The notes under the pieces: generated by a model | What the model was told of the DNA's origin: nothing | Database searches by the model: none | Seen by the model: only the letters and a program-made list of their open reading frames with translations | Shown here: in pieces, positions 7,957 through 15,012 of the stretch | How the letters are laid out: the number at the start of each line of letters is the position of its first letter | How positions within the stretch are numbered: position 1 is the stretch's first letter | Made by a program: the position numbers and the translations under genes | NCBI GenBank assembly: GCA_017613595.1 | Contig: JAGADM010000047.1 | Span: 1-24,374 of the forward strand | Reading direction: 5' to 3' | Source: Lachnospiraceae bacterium | Lineage (GTDB): Bacteria; Bacillota_A; Clostridia; Lachnospirales; Lachnospiraceae | Length of the DNA: 24,374 nucleotides

Positions 7957-8592
7957 ATGGCTTCTAAGAAACTGATCATCTTAAGCGGCGGACCGTGTGT
8001 CGGCAAATCCACAGTCGGACAGAAGATCTTCGAGCACTACGTCAACAGCGCGTTCTGTAACGGCGACTGGTGCTGGTGTGTGAATCCGTATTCGATTGAG
8101 GATAAGCGGCTTCGAAACGGCGATAAGAACATGGCATTCCTGATTTCGACGTATCTGAATTCGGGATTTGAATATGTCGTATTTTCCTCCGTGGTGATGA
8201 CCGATCCGGACGCAAGGGAGAACATCCTGCGCGCGATTACGGCCGACGACTATGAGATCATGAGCTTCCAGCTCGTGTGCACCGAGGATACGCTGAAGAT
8301 GCGAAAGGACGCTTCCGGCGTTAAGAAGACGGTTTCGTTCTTCTGGCTGGAACTGCCGCCGTATCCGGGAGAGATTGTCATTCATACCGATGGCAAGACG
8401 CCCGACCAGGTATGCAAGGAAATCTGTAAGCATATCGACGCGGCCGTGAAGGCGGAAAAGGAGAAGGCGAAGGCAGCTAAGGAAGCCGCAAAGGCGGAGC
8501 CGAAGACGGAGAAGAAGTCTTCCGCGAAGACGGTTAAGGAAACGGCAAAGGAGCCGAAGAAGACCGCGGCAAAGAAAACGAAAACCAAATAG
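7957..8592 (+). CDS. P-loop NTPase/kinase-like protein with a Lys/Ala-rich tail
   Basis: A 211-residue protein. Residues 1-160 look like a small nucleotide-binding kinase fold: strand LIILSGG runs directly into a Walker A loop GPCVGKST (residues 12-19), followed by strands YVVFSSVVM and MSFQLVCTED. This resembles AAA-type or shikimate-kinase-like NTPases, but no specific substrate motif is recognised. Residues about 160-211 are a highly charged tail made almost only of Lys, Ala, Glu, Thr and Ser, similar to nucleic-acid or ribosome-binding tails. CGGAGG precedes the ATG. It is the last gene of the GH10 operon, 60 nt after GH3, and is followed by a strong terminator. The function is unknown. 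Confidence 0.82.
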   Translation: MASKKLIILSGGPCVGKSTVGQKIFEHYVNSAFCNGDWCWCVNPYSIEDKRLRNGDKNMAFLISTYLNSGFEYVVFSSVVMTDPDARENILRAITADDYEIMSFQLVCTEDTLKMRKDASGVKKTVSFFWLELPPYPGEIVIHTDGKTPDQVCKEICKHIDAAVKAEKEKAKAAKEAAKAEPKTEKKSSAKTVKETAKEPKKTAAKKTKTK

Positions 8593-8606
8593 ATACGCAG
8601 CAGACG

Positions 8607-8634
8607 GGGGCATCGGAAACGATGCCCCTGTTTT
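8607..8634 (+). terminator. intrinsic terminator of the glycosidase operon
   Basis: Nine-base-pair stem GGGGCATCG / CGATGCCCC closed by a GAAA tetraloop and followed by TGTTTT. This is a strong rho-independent terminator 14 nt after the NTPase stop codon. Confidence 0.92.
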
Positions 8635-8638
8635 AGGA

Positions 8639-8667
8639 TTGCTATAACGGAAGAGTTATGCTATACT
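8639..8667 (+). promoter_or_regulatory. promoter of the cobalamin-riboswitch operon
   Basis: TTGCTA (8639-8644), 17-nt spacer, TATACT (8662-8667). The predicted start is near 8674, just upstream of the riboswitch P1 stem. A TTGACA at 8670-8675 has no good -10 at 17 nt and would start transcription inside P1, so it is disfavoured. Confidence 0.65.
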
Positions 8668-8695
8668 CTTTGACAAATCCTATATCGATATGGAA

Positions 8696-8871
8696 GATAC
8701 GGTTTGAAAGTTGTAAAGATGAGTAGATTAATAGGGAATCCGGTTCGAATCCGGAACAACCGCCATTACTGTATTTGACGAAGAAGACGCGGATGCCATT
8801 GGGGTCATCCCCGAGAAGGCGCGCCTTGACGCAGGAACTGCTATATCATGAGTCAGGAGACCTGCCGTATC
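8696..8871 (+). ncRNA. cobalamin (adenosylcobalamin-type) riboswitch aptamer
   Basis: Diagnostic conserved segments occur in order: AGGGAA at 8733-8738, GGTTCGAATCCGG at 8742-8754 in place of the usual GGTGAAAATCC-like element, CCGCC then ACTGTA at 8760-8773, and the B12-box end AGTCAGGAGACCTGCC at 8851-8866. A perfect 7-bp P1 stem, GATACGG (8696-8702) with CCGTATC (8865-8871), closes the element. The conserved ACTGT is separated from GCC by an extra ATT. This RNA class binds cobalamin and lowers expression of uptake or synthesis genes; here it heads an ECF transporter operon. The rest of the 529-nt gap between genes (8593-9121) holds terminators, the promoter and the expression platform. Confidence 0.93.
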
Positions 8872-8890
8872 TTTTCAGGTAATCACGCTT

Positions 8891-8988
8891 GGGCAATGGG
8901 AGAGTGCAGCCGATATATCGCCGGAATGGCTTTGGTGTACATCCTTAAGATGGCCCAGGGCTTTGTTTCATGCGGTTATCAGTTGCCC
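8891..8988 (+). promoter_or_regulatory. possible antiterminator pairing of the cobalamin riboswitch
   Basis: GGGCAA at 8891-8896 is complementary to TTGCCC at 8983-8988, which includes the 5' arm of the terminator at 8985-9013. The two pairings exclude each other, as expected for a transcription-attenuating riboswitch. The pairing is short and was found by eye, so it is tentative. Confidence 0.35.
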
Positions 8989-9013
8989 TTCACGAAAAGT
9001 GAGGGGCTTTTTT
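8985..9013 (+). terminator. riboswitch-controlled intrinsic terminator
   Basis: GCCCTTCAC pairs with GTGAGGGGC (one T-G wobble) around a GAAAA loop, followed by six T. It lies between the aptamer and the first gene, so it is most likely the ligand-dependent off switch. Confidence 0.88.
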
Positions 9014-9063
9014 ATGTCAGATTGCCTGCAATGAGAGGGCAGATGCGGCAGCTGACGGTCAAA

Positions 9064-9079
9064 GGTTCCCGTCGGAACC
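9064..9079 (+). other. leader hairpin before the EcfT gene
   Basis: Perfect 6-bp inverted repeat GGTTCC / GGAACC with loop CGTC, 27 nt upstream of the ribosome binding site of the T component. No T-run follows. It could be a leader structure. Confidence 0.35.
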
Positions 9080-9121
9080 GCGCAGCGGCTGCTTATATCG
9101 GAGTCGAAAGGAGGAATGCAG

Positions 9122-9997
9122 ATGGCTTACGAACGGATACATCCGGCAGTGCTTGCCGTATACTTCCTTTCCGTCACGATACCGGCGATGTTTTCCCTGA
9201 ACCCGGTATTCCACATCGCTGCATTTGCCGGCGCAGTACTGTTCCTCATTCTGACGGAGCCGGAACTGCCGAAGGCAAGGACCGTCATTTGGATGTCGTT
9301 TCTGTTCCTGGCGGTCGTCATCATAAACCCGATATTCAATCATCGCGGACAGACAGAACTGTTCTTCTTAAACGGTCACGCGATCACACTCGAATCAATC
9401 TGCTACGGCGTACGGAACGCGCTGTGTGTCACCTCCGTACTGCTGTGGTGCCGGATATTCAACCGTATGGTAAGCAGCGAAAAGCTGCTGGCGCTTTTAG
9501 GGAAGCATTTTCCGAAGACGGCGCTTCTGATATCCTCGTCGCTGCGGCTTGTTCCGCTTCTGAGGCACCGCGCGGAAGAGATGCGCGACACACAGAAGGA
9601 ACTCGGCCTTTACGGCAACGGAGAAATGCCCGATCGGCTTTCGGGCGGCGCCAGAGTGTTCTCCATGCTTGTCACCTGGTCATTAGACCACGCGACTGCC
9701 GTGAGTGCCTCAATGAAGGCGCGCGGGTACGGACTCAAAGGAAGAACGACGTATTCCATCTACCGTTTCGGACGATTGGACGCGATACGTATGGCACTGC
9801 TTCTCGTCATTGATGCCGCGATTATCGGGATCATGGCTTCGGGGCGGATGGCGTTCAGCTTCTATCCGGCGCTCACCATGGAGCGCGGAACGTTCACGAC
9901 GATCGGAATCGTTTTATACTGCCTGCTCGTTTTTACGGCGGCATTCACGGAAGGAAAGAATCGGATACAATGGAATTATTACAGGTCGAAAATCTGA
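9122..9997 (+). CDS. ecfT: ECF transporter T component (CbiQ-type, energy-coupling transmembrane protein)
   Basis: A 291-residue integral membrane protein that couples the ECF ATPases to the substrate-binding S component. Membrane segments are visible at about residues 10-45, 55-72, 92-112, 223-240 and 258-275. The cytoplasmic coupling region carries the conserved pair of T-component motifs: SSLRLVPLLRHRAEEM (about 139-154) and the Ala-Arg-Gly motif SMKARGYG (197-204), which docks in the ATPase grooves. The ATG at 9122 is preferred over 9116 because AAAGGAGG lies 7 nt upstream. It is the first gene after the cobalamin riboswitch and overlaps the ATPase gene by 28 nt. Vitamin specificity is set by the S component and inferred here from the riboswitch. 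Confidence 0.92.
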   Translation: MAYERIHPAVLAVYFLSVTIPAMFSLNPVFHIAAFAGAVLFLILTEPELPKARTVIWMSFLFLAVVIINPIFNHRGQTELFFLNGHAITLESICYGVRNALCVTSVLLWCRIFNRMVSSEKLLALLGKHFPKTALLISSSLRLVPLLRHRAEEMRDTQKELGLYGNGEMPDRLSGGARVFSMLVTWSLDHATAVSASMKARGYGLKGRTTYSIYRFGRLDAIRMALLLVIDAAIIGIMASGRMAFSFYPALTMERGTFTTIGIVLYCLLVFTAAFTEGKNRIQWNYYRSKI

Positions 9998-11640
9998 CAT
10001 TTTCCTATCCCGAGAGCGGTAGAGCGGCGCTGAAGGATGTTTCCTTTTCCCTGGCGGAAGGAGGCTTTACGATTGTCTGCGGGCCTTCCGGATGCGGCAA
10101 ATCGACCCTTCTCAAGCTTCTGAAGAAGGAAATCGCGCCTTACGGAGAGATTCACGGGACGCGCCGGTATCAGGGTGTCTCTTACGAAGACCTTGAAGCG
10201 CGTGTGTCCGGATCGCAGATCGGTTATCTCGCGCAGGATCCGGACAGCCAGATCGTGATGGATACGGTGTGGCAGGAGCTTGCTTTCGGCGCGGAGAACC
10301 TCGGCATGAAGCAGGAGGAAATCCGTTCGCGTGTGGCGGAGATGGCGGCGTATTTCGGCATTGAAAGCTGGTTTCACAAGAAGACGGAGCAGTTATCCGG
10401 CGGACAGAAGCAGCTGCTGAATCTCGCTTCGGTCATGACGCTGGAGCCCCGCGTACTGCTTCTTGATGAGCCGACGGCACAACTTGATCCGATTGCTGCG
10501 GGCGACTTCTTCGCGATGATCGGGCGGCTTCACCGCGAACTCGGCGTGACCGTCCTGATCGCGGAACACCGGCTTGAGGAAATTCTTCCGATGGCAGACC
10601 GCGTGCTGTTTCTGGACGGCGGTGAGATGCGTTATGACGGTTCGGCTGACGGAATCGGCACGTTCCTTCGAAGTGTGTCCGAAGGTATGGCAGCAGGACT
10701 TCCCGCGGCGGTACGCCTGTACGGGCTTCTCGGCGAGACCGGCCCGACCCCGCTTTCCGTTGTGGAAGGAAGACAAATGATAAAGCGCTACGCGAATACG
10801 ATCCGCGATATCGAGGCGGCCCTGTACGAAACCGGGAAGAATCCGGCGGCGGAGATCCGCGGGGGATGGTTCCGGTACGGCCGGAACGGACAGGACGTAC
10901 TGCGCGATGCGGCTTTGACGATATACGAAGGCGAGCACTATTGTCTGTTCGGCGGCAACGGCAGCGGAAAGACGACACTGCTTTCCGTAATCTGCGGAGT
11001 CCGTCGTCTGTACGCCGGCTCGGTAAAGCTGTTCGGAAAGCCGCTAAAGGCATTTCGGGACGGTGAACGCAACCGCGGTGTAACGGCGATGCTTCCGCAG
11101 GACCCGAAGGAGGTCTTCGTGTGCGATACGGTCCGGGAGGACTGGGAGCTTGCCTGTAAGACAATGGGTATCAACGGGAAGGAACGGGACGAAGCCGTAG
11201 CGGCAATGGCCGCGAGACTCGGAACCGAAGAACTTCTTACGAGACATCCGTACGATCTGAGCGGCGGTGAGCAGCAGAAGGCGGCGCTCGGAAAAGTGCT
11301 TCTACTGAACCCGAAGCTATTGCTTCTCGATGAGCCGACCAAAGGACTCGATGCCGCTTACAAGGCGGAACTGTACCGCATTCTGAAAGCCGTGCAGGCA
11401 GCCGGAACGACAATCCTTACGGTGACGCATGACGCGGAATTTGCCGCGGAGTGCGCGGACCGCGCGGGACTTTTCTTCGACGGGGCGGTGGCTGTGTCCG
11501 GACCGGTCAGGGATGTATTTTCCGCGAACGCATTTTATACAACCGCCGCGTGCAGGATCGCGCGCGGGTATTACGGGAATCCGATCACCGTTTCGGAAAT
11601 CGCGGAGCTGTGTCTTAAGAACGGGAGGGTGACGTCATGA
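9970..11640 (+). CDS. ecfA: ECF transporter fused double ATPase (EcfA-EcfA')
   Basis: A 556-residue protein with two ABC ATPase domains in one chain. Domain 1 has Walker A GPSGCGKST (38-46), signature LSGGQ (142-146) and Walker B LLLDEP (163-168). Domain 2 has Walker A GGNGSGKTT (328-336), signature LSGGEQ (430-435) and Walker B LLLLDEP (450-456), followed by the H-loop THD. Many ECF systems use two separate ATPases of about 280 residues each; the fused form is known in dedicated (group I) ECF transporters. Both sites look intact. The gene starts inside the end of the T gene, with GGAAGGAAAG as ribosome binding site, and its TGA overlaps the ATG of the S component by 4 nt. It powers uptake of the presumed cobalamin substrate. 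Confidence 0.94.
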   Translation: MELLQVENLTFSYPESGRAALKDVSFSLAEGGFTIVCGPSGCGKSTLLKLLKKEIAPYGEIHGTRRYQGVSYEDLEARVSGSQIGYLAQDPDSQIVMDTVWQELAFGAENLGMKQEEIRSRVAEMAAYFGIESWFHKKTEQLSGGQKQLLNLASVMTLEPRVLLLDEPTAQLDPIAAGDFFAMIGRLHRELGVTVLIAEHRLEEILPMADRVLFLDGGEMRYDGSADGIGTFLRSVSEGMAAGLPAAVRLYGLLGETGPTPLSVVEGRQMIKRYANTIRDIEAALYETGKNPAAEIRGGWFRYGRNGQDVLRDAALTIYEGEHYCLFGGNGSGKTTLLSVICGVRRLYAGSVKLFGKPLKAFRDGERNRGVTAMLPQDPKEVFVCDTVREDWELACKTMGINGKERDEAVAAMAARLGTEELLTRHPYDLSGGEQQKAALGKVLLLNPKLLLLDEPTKGLDAAYKAELYRILKAVQAAGTTILTVTHDAEFAAECADRAGLFFDGAVAVSGPVRDVFSANAFYTTAACRIARGYYGNPITVSEIAELCLKNGRVTS

Positions 11641-12317
11641 AGAAAGCCGTCACGATCATCCTTCTCTGTGTATTGATCCCGGTGCTTGTAATCGGGGGTG
11701 CAATCGTGTTCCGGGAAAGGTTCTACGCATGGCTTGCGGTCCTTGTCGCGGTTCTTTCGTGTCTGCCGCTTCTCTATGCGTTTGAGCGGCGAGACAGTAC
11801 GGCCAAGGAACTGATGGTATTGGCGGTTATGATCGCGCTGTCGGTGATCGGCCGCGTCGTATTTGCCGCGATTCCCGGATTCAAGCCGGTTACGGCGATT
11901 ACGATCATCGTTGCCTTAAGCTTCGGCGGCGAGGCCGGCTTCCTTGTCGGCTCGCTTTCCGCAGCCGTGTCGAACTTCTATTTCGGACACGGACCGTGGA
12001 CGCCTTTTCAGATGTTCGCGTGGGGCATCATCGGGCTGATCGCGGGACTTCTTCGAAAACCGCTTCGAAAGAGCAAGGTTCTTCTGTGCATCTACGGAGC
12101 GCTCGCGGGAGTCGCCTTTTCGCTGACGATGGATGTCTGGACAGTGCTCTGGGCGGAGGGCACATTTGTCTTAAAGGGCTATCTTGCCGCGATTGCGGCG
12201 GCGCTTCCGCTGACGGTTGAATACGCCGTTTCCAATGTTGTTTTTCTCCTTCTTCTTGCCGGACCGGTGGGAAAGAAGTTAGAAAGAATAAAAAAGAAAG
12301 AAGGTTTGTTTCAATGA
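11637..12317 (+). CDS. ECF transporter S component, probably cobalamin/corrinoid-specific
   Basis: A 226-residue hydrophobic protein with about six to seven membrane helices, the size of an ECF substrate-binding S component plus one extra N-terminal helix. The segment AITIIVALSFGGEAGFLVGS, followed by AAVSNFYFGHGPWTPFQMFA and WGIIGLIAGLL, is characteristic of the vitamin S-component superfamily. The charged tail KKLERIKKKE is cytoplasmic. The start overlaps the ATPase stop (ATGA) and the stop overlaps the next start (ATGA), implying translational coupling. Specificity for cobalamin or a corrinoid precursor is inferred from the riboswitch and the transcobalamin-like neighbours; the sequence alone would also allow another vitamin. 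Confidence 0.88.
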   Translation: MKKAVTIILLCVLIPVLVIGGAIVFRERFYAWLAVLVAVLSCLPLLYAFERRDSTAKELMVLAVMIALSVIGRVVFAAIPGFKPVTAITIIVALSFGGEAGFLVGSLSAAVSNFYFGHGPWTPFQMFAWGIIGLIAGLLRKPLRKSKVLLCIYGALAGVAFSLTMDVWTVLWAEGTFVLKGYLAAIAAALPLTVEYAVSNVVFLLLLAGPVGKKLERIKKKEGLFQ

Positions 12318-13204
12318 AAAAACTGATGATTCTTGTATTGTCGGCAGCGATGCTCCTCGGTCTGAGCGGCGTTGCGCTTGCGGACGATACGAAGGTAAAT
12401 GTGTCGATCGCCGATAACAACGGCGAGGCGGTTCTCGTGCAGAAGCCCGTTACCGTTACGGATGTTGACGGCGACGGAACGCTTACGGTAGGCGATGCTC
12501 TCGTATGCGCTCATGAGGTGTACTTCGAAGGCGGAGCCGAGGCCGGTATCAAGACCTCCATGGGAACCTACGGTCTGCAGCTTGACCTGCTGTGGGGCTA
12601 TGACAACGGCACCGGCTACGGCTACCTTGTCAACAACGCTTTCAGCATGGGCCTCGGTGACCCGGTGAAGGACGGCGATTATGTATACGCATACATCTAC
12701 ACTGACCTTACGAACTGGTCCGACACTTACTGCTTCTTCGATCAGAACACCGTTTCCGCAGAGGAAGGCGGCAAGGTTACCCTTACCCTTTCCGCAGCCG
12801 GCTACGCAGCGGATTATTCGCAGCTGAACAGCCCCGTGGAAGGCGCTAAGATTCTGATTGACGGTAAGGATGCCGGTGTTGTAACCGATGCGGAAGGTAA
12901 GGCGGAGATTACGCTTGCCGATGCCGGTGAGCATGTGATCAGCGCTTCGAAGGACGGCATGGTTATGGTTCCGCCGCTTGCCGTAGCAACGGTAGAGAAG
13001 AAGGAAGAGCCGACTCCCGAGCCGACCGAGGCACCCACGGTTACGCCTACTCCCGAGCAGAAGAACGAGACTGCGGCTCCCGCGGACAATACGACGAGCG
13101 AAAACAGCAGGAACGCTTTCATGGTCATCATGATCGCTCTCGGTGTTGTTATGGCTGCGGCTATCGTTGTAGGTGTTGTTGTAGCGGTTAAGAAAAAGAA
13201 CTGA
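12314..13204 (+). CDS. membrane-anchored DUF4430-like surface protein of the B12 operon
   Basis: A 296-residue exported protein. Residues 1-23 are a signal peptide ending ALA before DD. Residues about 25-148 resemble DUF4430 (transcobalamin C-terminal-like): a NGTGYGYLVNNAFS strand pair is followed by DPVKDGDYVYAYIY. A loop DVDGDGTLTVGDAL (50-63) looks like an EF-hand/dockerin calcium loop. Residues about 153-217 form an Ig-like or carboxypeptidase-regulatory-like domain (VEGAKILIDGKDAGVVTDAE). A Pro/Thr/Glu linker (about 228-262) leads to one membrane helix (267-292) and a KKKN tail, so the protein is tethered to the outer face of the membrane. It overlaps the S-component gene by 4 nt. A role in corrinoid capture or handover to the ECF transporter is inferred. 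Confidence 0.82.
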   Translation: MKKLMILVLSAAMLLGLSGVALADDTKVNVSIADNNGEAVLVQKPVTVTDVDGDGTLTVGDALVCAHEVYFEGGAEAGIKTSMGTYGLQLDLLWGYDNGTGYGYLVNNAFSMGLGDPVKDGDYVYAYIYTDLTNWSDTYCFFDQNTVSAEEGGKVTLTLSAAGYAADYSQLNSPVEGAKILIDGKDAGVVTDAEGKAEITLADAGEHVISASKDGMVMVPPLAVATVEKKEEPTPEPTEAPTVTPTPEQKNETAAPADNTTSENSRNAFMVIMIALGVVMAAAIVVGVVVAVKKKN

Positions 13205-13214
13205 GTGATATTTC

Positions 13215-14867
13215 ATGAAACGTAACGGATGGATGAAAACCGTATTATGCGGCCTGTGCGCGGTTCTGCTTTCGCTGCTGTTAATTCCGGCAGCGGGAGC
13301 GGAATCGCCGTCCGATCCGTCCGGAGAATACGAGGCGGGAATCCTTTCCTATCTTTCGGAGACTTCGGGAGCGGATTCGGTGCAGGCATGGCTTGACCGG
13401 GACGCGGAGGAACTGTTCAAAACTCCCGCGGAGTGGTATTTTCTTGCGCTTTATCAGGGCGGAAAATACGACTTCACAAGCTTTGCGCAGCAGTACCGCA
13501 GGCGTCTGCCCGACGGGCAGAGTAAGCTTGCCGGAGCTACCTGGCTGAACCGGATCATGACCGCCTGGCTTCTCGGGATGGAAACCGATGCGGACGAGGT
13601 CCGGCAGCATACCGCTGCCGGCGACATCATGAGCCTTGTGTACGGTCTTCATTATTCGACGGTTTCCAAAGAAGCCTTCGTCAGCCCCGCTTCGCTTACC
13701 GAAAGGCAGTGTGAAGACGGCGGATGGAGCCTCAAAGGAGATTTCGGAGATCCGGACGTTACATCGATGGTGCTTACGGCGCTCGCGCCGTATTATGAGA
13801 CCGATGAAGCGGTGAAGGCTGCCGCGGACAGAGGCGTAGAGTACCTTTCAAAAAAGCAGCTGCCGAACGGCGGCTACAGCAGTTTCGGAACGGATAACTG
13901 CGAGAGCGCGAGCCAGGTTGTCATTGCGCTTTGTTCGCTCGGAATCAATCCAATGACCGACGCGAGGTTTCAGAAGGAAGGCGGCAATCCGCTTACGACG
14001 ATGGGCCGCTTCCGCTGTGAGAACGGCACATTTGCCCATAAAGAAGGCGGAACCGGAGCGGAGATCACAACCGCCGAAGTTCTGTGCGCCCTTACCTCCT
14101 ACAGACGTTTCCTTACGGGAAAGACGCCTCTTTATCAGGCGGAACGGAGTGATGTCTGGGGGACGGATCCGAAGGAAGATGACCGGAAGCCCGATGATAA
14201 CGGGAACAAGCCGGAAGACGGTTCCTCCGTATCCGCAGAGAGTACTCCGGGAGGAAAGAACGCGGGGAAAGATTCCCGGGAGGCGGAGAAAGGCTTCTTC
14301 GGAGCGGAGCCGTACAAGTTCATTGTTTCGGGCGTTATCGTACTGCTCCTTGCGGTGTCGATTATTCTTTTGAAAGTCCGGAAACGGCTTACGAAGAAGA
14401 ACGGGCTTTTCGCCGCCGGACTTGCGGCACTTCTCATTATCCTGACGTTCGCAACCCGTTTCGAGTCGGTCGGAAAGCACTATACCGGCGGAGAGATGCC
14501 GGACGCAATCGGAAGCGTGACTCTGACGATCCGCTGCGATACGATCGCCGGCGAGCAGGGGGCTCCGAAGGACAGTGTGATCCTTCCGGTTACGGAGGTG
14601 AAGATTGCCGACGGTGATACCGCATTTGACGTGATCGTAAGAGCGGCAAAGGAGCACCGCATCGCGATGGATTACACGGGCAGCGGAGGCTCGGTTTACG
14701 TTAAGGGAATCGCCGGTCTGTATGAATTTGCATACGGAAACATGTCCGGCTGGATTTACCTCGTGAACGGCGAGATCATGGCGGTCGGATGCGGTCAGGC
14801 CGAAGTGAAGCCGGGAGACGAGATATCCTTTCAGTATACGAAAAATCTGGGGGAAGATTTAAAATAA
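13215..14867 (+). CDS. transcobalamin/intrinsic-factor-like protein (alpha-toroid + DUF4430) with internal membrane hairpin
   Basis: A 550-residue exported protein. It has a signal peptide (1-29, ends AGA). Residues about 36-305 form an alpha/alpha toroid of the prenyltransferase/intrinsic-factor type, with repeats CEDGGWSLKGDFGDPDVTS, QLPNGGYSSFGTDNCESASQ and CENGTFAHKEGGTGAEITTA. A polar linker (about 305-366) follows. Two membrane helices (368-388 and 397-414) are separated by the basic turn VRKRLTKKN. Residues about 433-545 are a DUF4430 domain (ADGDTAFDVIVRAAKEH, then GWIYLVNGE and VKPGDEISFQYT). Mammalian intrinsic factor and transcobalamin pair the same two domains and hold cobalamin between them. 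By the positive-inside rule the basic turn is cytoplasmic and both domains face out. It is the last gene of the riboswitch operon, 10 nt after its neighbour. Cobalamin binding is inferred. Confidence 0.86.
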   Translation: MKRNGWMKTVLCGLCAVLLSLLLIPAAGAESPSDPSGEYEAGILSYLSETSGADSVQAWLDRDAEELFKTPAEWYFLALYQGGKYDFTSFAQQYRRRLPDGQSKLAGATWLNRIMTAWLLGMETDADEVRQHTAAGDIMSLVYGLHYSTVSKEAFVSPASLTERQCEDGGWSLKGDFGDPDVTSMVLTALAPYYETDEAVKAAADRGVEYLSKKQLPNGGYSSFGTDNCESASQVVIALCSLGINPMTDARFQKEGGNPLTTMGRFRCENGTFAHKEGGTGAEITTAEVLCALTSYRRFLTGKTPLYQAERSDVWGTDPKEDDRKPDDNGNKPEDGSSVSAESTPGGKNAGKDSREAEKGFFGAEPYKFIVSGVIVLLLAVSIILLKVRKRLTKKNGLFAAGLAALLIILTFATRFESVGKHYTGGEMPDAIGSVTLTIRCDTIAGEQGAPKDSVILPVTEVKIADGDTAFDVIVRAAKEHRIAMDYTGSGGSVYVKGIAGLYEFAYGNMSGWIYLVNGEIMAVGCGQAEVKPGDEISFQYTKNLGEDLK

Positions 14868-14874
14868 TAATCTT

Positions 14875-14914
14875 AAAAGGGAGGAAGCTTTTGCGGCGTC
14901 CTCCTTTTCTTTTT
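14875..14914 (+). terminator. intrinsic terminator of the B12 operon
   Basis: AAAAGG(G)AGGA pairs with TCCTCCTTTT with one bulged G, followed by CTTTTT. It begins 8 nt after the stop codon of the transcobalamin-like gene. Confidence 0.75.
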
Positions 14915-14951
14915 CCGCCGGAATATTTATGCGGAAAAGGGCGCTGACAGA

Positions 14952-14980
14952 TTGACAAGAAAGCCCGAAATGAATAGAAT
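14952..14980 (+). promoter_or_regulatory. promoter of the sugar isomerase-like gene
   Basis: Consensus TTGACA (14952-14957), 17-nt spacer and TAGAAT (14975-14980). The predicted start is near 14987, about 26 nt before the ATG at 15013. Confidence 0.85.
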
Positions 14981-15012
14981 AGAATGTATTAAGAGACAGG
15001 AGGTCTTTGACT

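Noticed and set aside
8670..8698. TTGACA at 8670-8675 as the main promoter of the B12 operon
   Set aside because: The hexamer 17 nt downstream is GAAGAT, a poor -10, and transcription would start inside the P1 stem of the riboswitch; the TTGCTA/TATACT pair upstream fits better.
8739..8765. tRNA-like 3' end: a T-arm-like GGTTCGAATCC followed by CGCCA
   Set aside because: There is no matching acceptor 5' strand, D arm or anticodon arm about 70 nt upstream, and the segment lines up with the conserved core of the cobalamin riboswitch.
8848..9813. Open reading frame of 321 codons on the plus strand through the riboswitch leader
   Set aside because: It starts inside the aptamer, crosses the terminator, has no ribosome binding site, and for most of its length is a shifted frame of the T-component gene.
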